A DNA stretch of 56,903 nucleotides from Candidatus Poseidoniales archaeon (GTDB taxonomy: Archaea > Thermoplasmatota > Poseidoniia > Poseidoniales > Thalassarchaeaceae): NCBI GenBank assembly GCA_012959435.1, contig DUDF01000172.1, forward strand, positions 1 through 56,903, written 5' to 3'. The first letter of the stretch is position 1; each line of letters starts with the position of its first letter. A model generated the notes under the pieces. That model searched no databases. It worked only from the letters and a program-made list of their open reading frames with translations, and was not told where the DNA came from. Below, piece by piece: positions 1 to 9,500 of the stretch. Position numbers and translations under genes: made by a program.

Positions 1-1176
1 AACGAGACCGCTGATACTGAACCCCCATGGCAAGGATGCTCTGCAAGTCAGAAAGATACTGACAATGATGGAGTCTCGGATGCAATGGATCAATGCCCGG
101 GATACAATGACAGCATTGATGTTGATGCGGATGGCATTCCTGATGGATGTGATTCGCTGATTGATAATGATGGAGATGGAGTCAACAATACAGCTGACCT
201 CTGTCCAGGCCATGATGATAGCATTGATGTTGACCAAGATGGAGTTCCAGATGGGTGCGACAACATAGTCGATAGCGACTTTGATGGTGTTGCTGATGCT
301 GTAGATGAATGCATGGGTTACGATGACACAATTGATGTTGATCAAGATGGAATCGTCGATGGATGTGACACAATTATTGATTCAGATGGAGATGGCGTTG
401 CTGATTCATTTGAAGTATGCCCAGGGTATGATGACAATGTTGACATTGACGCCGATGGAAAACCAGATGGTTGTGATGATATCATTGATTCAGATAATGA
501 CGGAGTTTCCAACTCTAATGATACCTGTGAAGGACATGATGACAGCGTTGATTTAGATGGAGATGGAATTGCTGACGGATGTGATAATCTCATTGACTCT
601 GATGCTGATGGAGTAGCAGATGTTGATGACAAGTGTGCAGGACATGATGATAGTATTGACATTGATAATGACCAAATCGCTGATGGATGCGATACTCTTC
701 TTGATAACGATGCAGACGGGATTGCAAATGAAAATGACAATTGTGTAAGCACACCCGCAGGAACTGAAATAGACAGTACTGGGTGTGAAAAACCAGCGGC
801 TGGATTATCAGGTGGAATAATCAGTTCACCAATAGTGATAGGTGGAATTCTTGGTGTTGTGGGTGTTGTTGTCTTAGTAGCCGCTATTACAATCATGCGC
901 CGAGGAAAGGATGACGGCGATGATGGGGATGAATTACTATTTGACGAACCACGAAGTAACCTACAATTTAGTGGAGCAGGGATGCCAACTAGAAGTTCTC
1001 AGCCACTTAATTCCTACCCTACATCAGGTGCACCTACGGTAGCATCAACTCCACACCCATCACAGGTTGGAAAAATGCAGCAAGATGGATACGAGTATCT
1101 CGAACACCCCCCTAACTCAGGGACTTGGTGGCATAGGGATCAACAAACTAATCACTGGATGAAATACCAAGGTTGA
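1..1176 (+). CDS. Calcium-binding thrombospondin type-3-like repeat protein, C-terminal TM helix and cytoplasmic tail (5' truncated by window edge)
   Basis: Frame 1 is open from base 1 (NETADTEPPWQGCSASQKDTDNDGVSD...). Repeated D-x-D-x-D-G-x-x-D...C-x-G-x-x-D units, then TM segment IVIGGILGVVGVVVLVAAITIM and basic/acidic tail ending WWHRDQQTNHWMKYQG. Confidence 0.85.
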   Translation, partial: NETADTEPPWQGCSASQKDTDNDGVSDAMDQCPGYNDSIDVDADGIPDGCDSLIDNDGDGVNNTADLCPGHDDSIDVDQDGVPDGCDNIVDSDFDGVADAVDECMGYDDTIDVDQDGIVDGCDTIIDSDGDGVADSFEVCPGYDDNVDIDADGKPDGCDDIIDSDNDGVSNSNDTCEGHDDSVDLDGDGIADGCDNLIDSDADGVADVDDKCAGHDDSIDIDNDQIADGCDTLLDNDADGIANENDNCVSTPAGTEIDSTGCEKPAAGLSGGIISSPIVIGGILGVVGVVVLVAAITIMRRGKDDGDDGDELLFDEPRSNLQFSGAGMPTRSSQPLNSYPTSGAPTVASTPHPSQVGKMQQDGYEYLEHPPNSGTWWHRDQQTNHWMKYQG

Positions 1177-1198
1177 AAAAAAACTAATCAGCATAATT

Positions 1199-1217
1199 TG
1201 ACCCCCTTTAGGGGTCA
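1199..1217. repeat. Perfect 7-bp inverted repeat TGACCCC-CTTTA-GGGGTCA (possible terminator/attenuator hairpin)
   Basis: Read directly in the intergenic gap between two + strand CDSs. Confidence 0.5.
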
Positions 1218-1262
1218 TACCCCTTTGCGCAAAGTTTTGAAGGTGACCCCACCTCTCAACAA

Positions 1263-2216
1263 TTGGTCAACATGACTTCAGGAACAGGAATTCGATTAAA
1301 CGGCGCGCTAAGTATTCTTCTAGTAATGCTACTAGTTTTGGGCGGCATGGCATCTATGTCATCCCTTGAGATGAATGATACTGCCGCTGCCGGTGATAGC
1401 GGTAATGACGCTGCAAACAGCGACGAAAAGAAGGCCGGTTTAACTCTAGAAAAGAGTGAATCTGCTTGGTTAGAGCGCTGTAAAGAAATGAAGAGCAATA
1501 TGCCTGACCGAAATGACTGGGCCTGGGAAGTAGAAACCCCGCTAAGAGACCGTGATGCAGCTACAGGACGCCAAGCAAATAATGATGGAAACAATGAGTC
1601 AACTGACAATAATTCAGACAACACAGATGTTGATATTGACTGGCATCTACCTGGCAACATTGTAGTTTCTAGAACTGCATCTGGTGAGTATGTAATTCGA
1701 ATTGTTAGCGCAGATGGCACAGTTACTGAGGAAGTCCTAACTGAGGATGGATTCGCTGTGTTCCTTAGAAACCACGGCTGGGACACGACTGATGAGGTTG
1801 AACAGAACCAAACTGACATTGTTGAGCACGACCGGGTTAGAGAGGAAATGGCGGCGTTAGACCTTGAAATTCTTGAGGATGGAACAATCATCATCACTCG
1901 TACCCGCGGCGACTGGATTGAGTACGAGATTATTCGAACTAGTGAGGATGGCTCAACTACTGTGATTAAAGTTAATCCACGGGGTACCGAAGTAGTGCAC
2001 CCACAACCTCCACGTGAGCACCACCAAAGAGAAAACATGGGGGACCGTGACAGAGGCGAGGAAGGTTTTGCGCCTCTCTTTTCATTCGCTGGTGAAATGA
2101 ATGAGGATGTCATGGATCGATGCCGAGAACTCATGCAAAACGATAAGACAACAATAGATGTTGATGTTTTGCGAATTGGCCGACCACTTGCAGAGCGAGA
2201 TGCTCAACGCAATTAG
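1263..2216 (+). CDS. Secreted/lipid-anchored hypothetical protein, 317 aa
   Basis: N-terminal hydrophobic signal-like segment (GALSILLVMLLVLGGMASM), then acidic low-complexity and soluble region; no family recognised. Confidence 0.6.
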   Translation: MVNMTSGTGIRLNGALSILLVMLLVLGGMASMSSLEMNDTAAAGDSGNDAANSDEKKAGLTLEKSESAWLERCKEMKSNMPDRNDWAWEVETPLRDRDAATGRQANNDGNNESTDNNSDNTDVDIDWHLPGNIVVSRTASGEYVIRIVSADGTVTEEVLTEDGFAVFLRNHGWDTTDEVEQNQTDIVEHDRVREEMAALDLEILEDGTIIITRTRGDWIEYEIIRTSEDGSTTVIKVNPRGTEVVHPQPPREHHQRENMGDRDRGEEGFAPLFSFAGEMNEDVMDRCRELMQNDKTTIDVDVLRIGRPLAERDAQRN

Positions 2217-2322
2217 AGCGACTTTTGAATCGTAATCGGGTCATTTTTGATGCCCCTCGCATAGCGAAGCCTTTTGAGCCTTCTTTGAAAGACACGTTAC
2301 ATCGCAGGGGTATGGGACCGAC

Positions 2323-3066
2323 ATGATGAACATAACAGCCCGAACAGAAACCTTCAGAATGATAGTGGACATATTGTCAACTTTGGTGGAGGAGGCTCGC
2401 TTTAATTTTGAAGATGATAAACTCGTGGTGAGGGTCGTAGACCCTAGCCACGTAGCAATGATTCAGATGGAAGTTGACTCTGCGGCCTTTGAATCATATG
2501 AAGTAACAGAATCAGTTCTAGGATTGGAATTGTCAAAAATTTCCAAACTAGTACAACTTGCTGGCGCAGGTGATTTGATTGTTATCAACTACAATGACAG
2601 CGTTGGTAAAGTTGAATTTCAAGTTGGTGAAATTGAGCGAACTATTCGCCCACTTGACCGCCAAAATATGCAAGAGCCGAAAGTCCCTGAACTTGATACT
2701 GATATCTCAGTCAGCCTTTCTGGTGCTAAATTTGCCCGCGCTTTGAAGGCAGCAGATCAAGTTGGTGACTTAGTCACATTTTCAATTGACCAGACACGAT
2801 TCAGTGTCAATGTAACTGGTGAGTCAGATGCAGTTAATGTGAGTTATGACGCTGGAGAATTACAGGAATTAAATTGTGATAGCCCTGTCAAGAGTCAGTA
2901 CAGTTTGCAATATCTACTCCCATTAGCCAAGCGAATAGAATCAACTGTCGATAAAGTGACTGCTAGGTTTGGCGAAAACTATCCACTTCGTTTAGAATTT
3001 GAATTCGCTGATGGCGGTGCTAATGTTGTATATTTCCTAGCTCCTCGTGTCGAAGGCGATGCTTGA
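2323..3066 (+). CDS. pcn: DNA polymerase sliding clamp (PCNA)
   Basis: LVEEARFNFEDDKLVVRVVDPSHVAMIQMEVDSAAFESYE...LEFEFADGGANVVYFLAPRVE; length 247 aa typical of archaeal PCNA. Confidence 0.95.
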   Translation: MMNITARTETFRMIVDILSTLVEEARFNFEDDKLVVRVVDPSHVAMIQMEVDSAAFESYEVTESVLGLELSKISKLVQLAGAGDLIVINYNDSVGKVEFQVGEIERTIRPLDRQNMQEPKVPELDTDISVSLSGAKFARALKAADQVGDLVTFSIDQTRFSVNVTGESDAVNVSYDAGELQELNCDSPVKSQYSLQYLLPLAKRIESTVDKVTARFGENYPLRLEFEFADGGANVVYFLAPRVEGDA

Positions 3067-3143
3067 GTAATTCATCCGGTATAATCTGCAACTACCAACG
3101 GTTAGCAGTGTAACTAAAGTCGGACATATCGCTAGAATCTCAA

Positions 3144-3214
3144 TGCGCTCGCCGGGATTTGAACCCGGGCGAAGAGGTTGGAAACCTCTGATGCTACCCC
3201 TACATCACGAACGC
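3144..3214 (-). tRNA. tRNA-Gly (anticodon UCC)
   Basis: Reverse complement GCGTTCGTGATGTAGGGGTAGCATCAGAGGTTTCCAACCTCTTCGCCCGGGTTCAAATCCCGGCGAGCGCA folds as a cloverleaf: acceptor GCGTTCG/CGAGCGC, anticodon arm AGAGG-TTTCCAA-CCTCT, T-arm GCCCGGGTTCAAATCCCGGC. No CCA encoded. Confidence 0.92.
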
Positions 3215-3292
3215 GTAGCCCGCCGACCGACATCTTAGACTTAACCGCGTCTATGGGAGGCTTGATGTTTAGTAGCCCCCGCACCTCAAATT

Positions 3293-3511
3293 ATGAGAGG
3301 CCGAAACTGGGTTGGAGTCGCTTTCATCTTTCTATTTCTACCCGTGAATGTGCCATTATGGGATATTGTACTTCCAAAACTAGGCATCAATATAATGGCT
3401 GTTTTTATTGTCCCACTATTCTTTTTCCTCGGAATATTGCTCGTCTTCTATCCTAGTAGAGAAGATAGAATCTCCACCATCCCATCAAACCAAGCGAATG
3501 AGGAGGAGTGA
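3293..3511 (+). CDS. Small membrane protein, 72 aa (two predicted TM helices)
   Basis: WVGVAFIFLFLPVNVPLW / IMAVFIVPLFFFLGILLVFY; overlaps the next + strand gene by 4 nt, suggesting coupling. Confidence 0.5.
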   Translation: MRGRNWVGVAFIFLFLPVNVPLWDIVLPKLGINIMAVFIVPLFFFLGILLVFYPSREDRISTIPSNQANEEE

Positions 3512-5841
3512 AAATGAAGAAAATCATTGTTATCAGCCTCATTTTGATATTGTCAACCCTTGCCTTACCATTGGCTATTGCTCAGGAAGAGGTGCTTCCT
3601 CCTGATGTGGATTATGAACCGGAAATGCGGATGACTAGACTATTCGCATATAGTCAAGATACGCTATCTCCCGAACTCGTTGAGCGGGCCGAGATGTACA
3701 CTCACAATTTCCCCTTGGGTTTCGGTTCTTTTTCATCCGATGGTCCGACTCTTACCACTCCTAGTTTCGTTCGTGATGCTCCAATTGGAAGTGAAGATTG
3801 GAATTTCTCACTTTGGGCAAGTGGTAATGCCCAGGTTGATATTGACCTCTTCCTGTTCATTGATGGCACCGAATTAGACCAAATTAATAGTGGCGGGATT
3901 ACACTTTCTGAAGTAAAACAACGTATTGATTTCACGGGTGGGAATTTACCAGATAACATTTCAATTGACCAAACTCTTTCAATCCGCTGGACTGTCAATA
4001 GCGGCGCTACTCCATTAATAGAGAATAGTGATTGCACAATCCACTGGGGCTCAGCCGAAACTCCAACAAATCTAACAATCTCTGCAGGAATGTATCAAAT
4101 TGATGACCCTTACCTTGAGAATGAAGGTACCCCATTCAGGGGTGATGGAGAGAACTACTCACGCAGTGAATTAGTTTGGGCTGTTCAAGCACGTTGGGCT
4201 CTTGATGAAAACCAACTTGAAAAAGGAACCCTAGTATTACACGCTGATGACGGAGGAAATGAACTCATCATTGAACCGAATGGAGAGGGCATCAAGTCAG
4301 ACAGCGGAATCTACCGCTGGGAAATTGAAGAGTGGGAAGATGGAGTAATCCTCTCAGCCCATGTGATGTGGAATGATTCGTCAGGACTCCACGGAATGAC
4401 AAATCAAGTTATAGAAATGATGGACCCAAAGGGGCCGAGCATCCTATCTAGTGGGCTCAAAACCACATTGTTTTTCCTAACAATACCAGTTCTCATTGGA
4501 GTTGGATTTTGGCTCAAAGGACGATTTGAAACACTTGAGGAGAATGGAAAGGAGTTAGGGCATGGACCAGGTAAAGAAGGTGATTTAAAACGCCTGATTG
4601 TGGCTACTACATTTTTAATTGCTGGAATAAACAATGCACTGATACTCTACAGTTTCCACACACGAGAGTTGGGGGCGTCGGAGGATATCGTAATTCTCCA
4701 CCTTTGTTTACTTGCTTTTGCACTTGGGGCTTTTGGCCCTATTTGGGGTGCAATTGCTGATAAATGGGGCCATCGTAAGCAACTGATGGCATTTGCAATC
4801 ATTGGAGCAAGTTTACTGATGTTAACATTCCCGTTCCTGCCTCTTGAGGGTTATATCCTTGTCTCAGCTTTACAGGTTGCTCTATTCTCAGCCGTGCGCA
4901 TGGGAGTTGCAGTCGGAACAGAATGGTACCCTGAACAAAAGGGTGAGTTCCTTGGAGTGCTGTATGCATTCGCATCCTTTGCAGCAGCAATTGGTTCAAT
5001 GTTGTGCAGTAAATTGTATGTGACTCTATTACCCACTAGCACCACATTTGCGATGCTAGGTATAGTGGGGGTATCAGTTCCCGCCTTACTATTTGGTGCG
5101 TGGATGATATTACAATTTGAAGGTGATGAATTCTCTTGGCCGGTATGGATGTTGAAAGGTGGTAAGAAACCTGATGTGGTTAAGTTAACAATTTCTGAAA
5201 AAATGTCAATGTTCAGAGGCATGCTTCGCTTTGAAAGTAAATGGGCACTTCTCTGTCTCTTAGGAGTAATCTTGGTTGCAATTCCACGTGGTGCTGTTGT
5301 TCTAACTGCCTTGCGTTACCTCGAAGTTGTTGGGTTTGATGTTGACTTCACTGGCTTGTTAGAAGCATGGGCTGTGATTGCTGTCCTAATTTTGTACGCG
5401 GTAATTGGAAAGGTGTGCGATGATCGTGGGCCCCAGACCGTTTTGCTTTGGTCAGCTGCCGCCTATGGTACTCTGTGGTCAATCTTCAGCATCGGCCTTC
5501 CGCCAATGATTGCTGTACTCATCTTTGTGGTCCCAATTTACCCGATGCTGTTGGTGTCAAATGATGCTTTGATGGCAAAATTCACGAACAATGAAGAGAG
5601 GAATCGTGGAATCGGTATGGCCAGCCTTGTTGCTTTCTTAGGCCAATCTATCGGCATACTGGCTGGATTCTTTGCACTTGGGTACCTTATTAGTTCAGGG
5701 AAAACTGACATTATTGCCTACGAAACTTTCTACCGAGCAAATGTGCCTCTTTGGATACTTGCAATTGGTTTCACGTTTTGGCTTGCAAAACGTATTGATG
5801 CCAGTGAGGAGGGTGTAATTGATGCAGAGATTAGCGAGTAA
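3508..5841 (+). CDS. MFS-type transporter with a large N-terminal secreted domain
   Basis: Signal peptide MKMKKIIVISLILILSTLALPLAIA, ~270-aa extracellular region, then multi-TM region with MFS motif-A-like GAIADKWGHRK. Confidence 0.75.
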   Translation: MKMKKIIVISLILILSTLALPLAIAQEEVLPPDVDYEPEMRMTRLFAYSQDTLSPELVERAEMYTHNFPLGFGSFSSDGPTLTTPSFVRDAPIGSEDWNFSLWASGNAQVDIDLFLFIDGTELDQINSGGITLSEVKQRIDFTGGNLPDNISIDQTLSIRWTVNSGATPLIENSDCTIHWGSAETPTNLTISAGMYQIDDPYLENEGTPFRGDGENYSRSELVWAVQARWALDENQLEKGTLVLHADDGGNELIIEPNGEGIKSDSGIYRWEIEEWEDGVILSAHVMWNDSSGLHGMTNQVIEMMDPKGPSILSSGLKTTLFFLTIPVLIGVGFWLKGRFETLEENGKELGHGPGKEGDLKRLIVATTFLIAGINNALILYSFHTRELGASEDIVILHLCLLAFALGAFGPIWGAIADKWGHRKQLMAFAIIGASLLMLTFPFLPLEGYILVSALQVALFSAVRMGVAVGTEWYPEQKGEFLGVLYAFASFAAAIGSMLCSKLYVTLLPTSTTFAMLGIVGVSVPALLFGAWMILQFEGDEFSWPVWMLKGGKKPDVVKLTISEKMSMFRGMLRFESKWALLCLLGVILVAIPRGAVVLTALRYLEVVGFDVDFTGLLEAWAVIAVLILYAVIGKVCDDRGPQTVLLWSAAAYGTLWSIFSIGLPPMIAVLIFVVPIYPMLLVSNDALMAKFTNNEERNRGIGMASLVAFLGQSIGILAGFFALGYLISSGKTDIIAYETFYRANVPLWILAIGFTFWLAKRIDASEEGVIDAEISE

Positions 5842-5846
5842 CACTA

Positions 5847-6566
5847 CTACGCTGTATCTGTGATATGGGCTAGAGCCACATTGGTCACCTGACCTGAAAG
5901 AAGTGGTTGCCAGGAATGTATACGATATAATTGAGAATTAATTGTGATTACTTCTTTGTCTAGCACCTCAAAAGATTGTGGTGCAAGACCCATCCCAAGA
6001 CCTGTGGCCTTCTGAATAGCTTCTTTTACAACCCAAACCAAATTGGTTAGTGTGCTTGCTGCACCGGGATTTTGGTCCCATGCTTCCTCAAGTTTAGTCA
6101 ATTCATCTCCTGATGCCATAAGTGGTAACAAATTGCGTTGCCGACCGGAATCAGGTTCAACATCGATTCCCACTGATAACTCAGTTGGAGCAATAATCGC
6201 AATGGCTAGTCCACCACTATGTGTGATAGAGATTGAAAGAGGTTGTGGGCCAATTAAAATTGGTCTCCGGTATTCATTCCTTTTAATTTGATAATCCTTG
6301 ACATCATATCCATTTTGTTGTAGGAGATGGGCGATAAGATACCGACCCGCCGCATGTTCTTCTGCACGTTTTGCAACTTTGAATGACTGAGCCTCAATCG
6401 CATCTACAAAATGGAGATGAGAAATATCTGGTATAGAATCTGATGGAGGGGGGTTGCGTGTCTTCATCCAAACCGCATGAAATTCGCCTTCAACGGTTTC
6501 TGGAAGATTCAACAAAAGAGGGGTTGAAGCCGGTTCCCACATCCCATTCACCAATTGGAAATTCAA
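5847..6566 (-). CDS. 4'-phosphopantetheinyl transferase (Sfp/AcpT superfamily)
   Basis: ISITHSGGLAIAIIAPTELSVGIDVEP and VWVVKEAIQKATGLGMG match the Sfp-family GIDVE and W-x-x-KEA motifs; starts 4 nt after the megasynthase stop. Confidence 0.88.
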   Translation of the reverse strand: MNFQLVNGMWEPASTPLLLNLPETVEGEFHAVWMKTRNPPPSDSIPDISHLHFVDAIEAQSFKVAKRAEEHAAGRYLIAHLLQQNGYDVKDYQIKRNEYRRPILIGPQPLSISITHSGGLAIAIIAPTELSVGIDVEPDSGRQRNLLPLMASGDELTKLEEAWDQNPGAASTLTNLVWVVKEAIQKATGLGMGLAPQSFEVLDKEVITINSQLYRIHSWQPLLSGQVTNVALAHITDTA

Positions 6567-6570
6567 TTTT

Positions 6571-9500
6571 TCAATTGCGATTCAACGAAAAGGAATCGCT
6601 TTCTGAAATAGGTGCCATGCCCTTCAATCGCAACCCTTTCATAGAAACAACTGGTTTGCCATCCTGGTTCACAACCAAGCAATCGTGAACGGTGACTCCG
6701 TCATCTTCTGCACCTCTCCTCAAAGCGCGCATTCTTAGTGAATCTGTCTTTTCAGGAGTTCTAATCAACTCAAGCATCTCAATTCCTACAGGTAAAGATT
6801 GCAAACCGTCAATTTCCATTGCCACCATTCCAGCGTTCTGGAAACATGCTTCAATCAACATAGGTTGGGATTCTAATGTGACTTCTTCAGAAGAGAATTG
6901 ATTTGTATTTGGTAACTGATGACGTGATAATGCAATGCCGTCCGCACCAAACATCTCATCGATACTACATCCACTCAATATCCCACCATGTGATTGGAAT
7001 CTAGGCCCATGGAAGAATCGCTGGTACACGAAATCTGATCCAAGAACAACACCACCTCTTGAAGGAGTCCCAATTGATGGTAACTTCAACAACCCTCTGC
7101 CAGCATCTTTCTTTAGCATCCTAACTAAACATCTGTGATGTATTCTTGGCTCTCCAAATATCTCTCCAGATTTGTTAATCAAATCTGATTCTAATCTGCA
7201 TTTAACCCACACATTTTCTGAGTTTTGATGTGAGAATTCGGAAACTACTCTCAACTTTTGCTCGGGCTTTAGTAATTTGATTGGCAAACCAAACCTCACC
7301 CCTGCAAATCCTATTACTGAGCATGGAGGCCACAACAATTGTGCACCTTGTGAAAACATTTCAAGAGCCATCACCCCAGGATGATATGGGACATCATCGA
7401 TAGCATGGTCTTCTAAGAATGGGTAACTATTGACATCTATTGTACACTCGTATGATAGTGAGTCGAATGGTTGGTGGGCCACAACTTTGTCTACAAACGG
7501 GAAGCGCTTGGCGTCAGCTAACAACTCTGAAACATCATGTGGTAATCGTTGTGGAGGCTCTCGGTCAGAACCATCATCATTCAGAACTCCAAGACTTCCT
7601 GCAAGGACGACTCTGCGTTTACCGCCTCTCATCACTTCATCAACGAACAGGGAAACTCCCTTCTCAACTGATACGGTCTCAATTCCTGCTTCCTCGAACA
7701 CCCTTTCAATCGAGCCACGGGTTGCCATCCCAACATCTTGCCAACCAGTCCACGCCAAAGCAACAGCGTGAGGTTCTGAATCAGTGTGTGCAAGGCGTGA
7801 CATTTCAGCATCAAGAATACAATTTGCTGCGGCATAATCAACTTGCCCTCCATTGCCAAATCGGCCTGCAATTGATGTAAAAGCACAACAATATCGTAAT
7901 TCTGAGCTATGGTCTTTAACGGCATTAACTAGAGACTGCCAGCCATCAACTTTGACAGACATTACATTGTTGAAGGTATCCCAATCTTTGTCAGCAACCA
8001 TCTTTGAATCTTCAATACCAGCCCCGTGAATTATTCCCGTTATTGGTGAACGCCTCTTCTTCAACTTCTTGATAACCTTTCTAACCTGTTTACTAACTGT
8101 TACATTACAAGCATGATAGGTCGCAGTATTGCCACTTTCCTCTATATCTGAAAGTGTTTTATGAATGTCAATTGAACGCTTAATCTTTGACCATGCCTTT
8201 TCCCAATCAACGATTGTAACTTTGCCAGACTTTGAATCGCCTTGCATCTGGATTCTCAATTCCTTCTTCATTTGCAGTAATGTTTCTTCTGAGGCATCGG
8301 CTAAACTTGATAGAGAACCATCAAGTTTAGTTCGTCCAAGTAATGCAAAGTGGCAACCAATTCCTCGATTCGCTTGTGCTAGGCCAACGATACAGGCAGC
8401 AGTAACCCCTGAGCCGCCCCCAGATACAATGAACACATCATCTGATTTTAGTGACTGCGGCTCAGATTCGTGGGCTTCATCATAAATGCAAACCTGCCAT
8501 CTTCTCCCATCGCCATCAATCCCAAGTTCGCGCGGACCCATGCGCTCTATTTCGCTGAGTATTGTTGATGCCAATTTATCTGCGTCCACCAAGAGTTCAG
8601 GTGCAACATCAATTGCTCTAGCCCGAATGTTTGGCCTCTCTCTCCCAAACGATTTGACTATCCCATGTGCACCAGCACCTAGTGGATTGAATCGATATCC
8701 GCCATTTCCATGTCGGCCATCAAGTGCTGAAATTGAACAAACAATTCCGTCACTACGGTCCGCCAACTTTGCATCTATTTGTTGCAGCACCCCAAATAAA
8801 CCATGGCAAACCATCTGTGTTTGTTGTTGGCTAGTGACCTCGGCCCAAGCAATTCCCGCTAAAGTACAAGGAGCAGTGTGGATAACTCCTACAATATCCA
8901 AATCACTAATGATATCACCAAATTGAGATAGGTGATCTCGATTCCCAGGGTCTAATCTGATAATATCAATCTCACCATCTTTTTCAATTTTAATGTTTGA
9001 AGTGATGCTAGGGTCTAGCATCAACCTAACAGCTTCAGAACCGCTTGATTCAAGTTGCTGGCAGATAGCATTTCCAAGCCCCCAAGAATCATCAGTCACA
9101 ATGATGTATGAACCAGCCATATCAATTGGGTGGGACTCAGATTCATCAGCCTCCTCAACTTCAACTACCCAGCGACGAACTGTACTTTCAACAGAAATTT
9201 GTGGAGATGGTGGTTCAACTACCACTAACTCTGACTTGTCAGGGGCCACTTCTTTTTTCTCCGGTTCAGAATCCACTATCACAACATTATCTGCTGGCTC
9301 ACCCCCACGCATTGAAACAATATAGGATATCATATGAGCAAGAGTTGGGTAATCACGCAATTGGAATGACTCATCTACAGGTAAGGAAAATTGTTCACGG
9401 CAATCAGCCATTATTTCCGCTTGTTTGACTGTATCAATCCCCAATTCACCTTCTAAATCTTGATCCAACTCAAGGAAATCTTCTGGATAACCAGTGTGCC

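Noticed and set aside
85-760. Near-periodic DNA repeats that could suggest a CRISPR or satellite array
   Set aside because: The periodicity is explained by coding for Asp-rich TSP3-type protein repeats in one open frame; units are imperfect with no spacer/repeat structure.
3178-3456. ORF of 92 aa on + strand
   Set aside because: Overlaps the antisense of the tRNA-Gly and a better-supported small membrane protein ORF in another frame.
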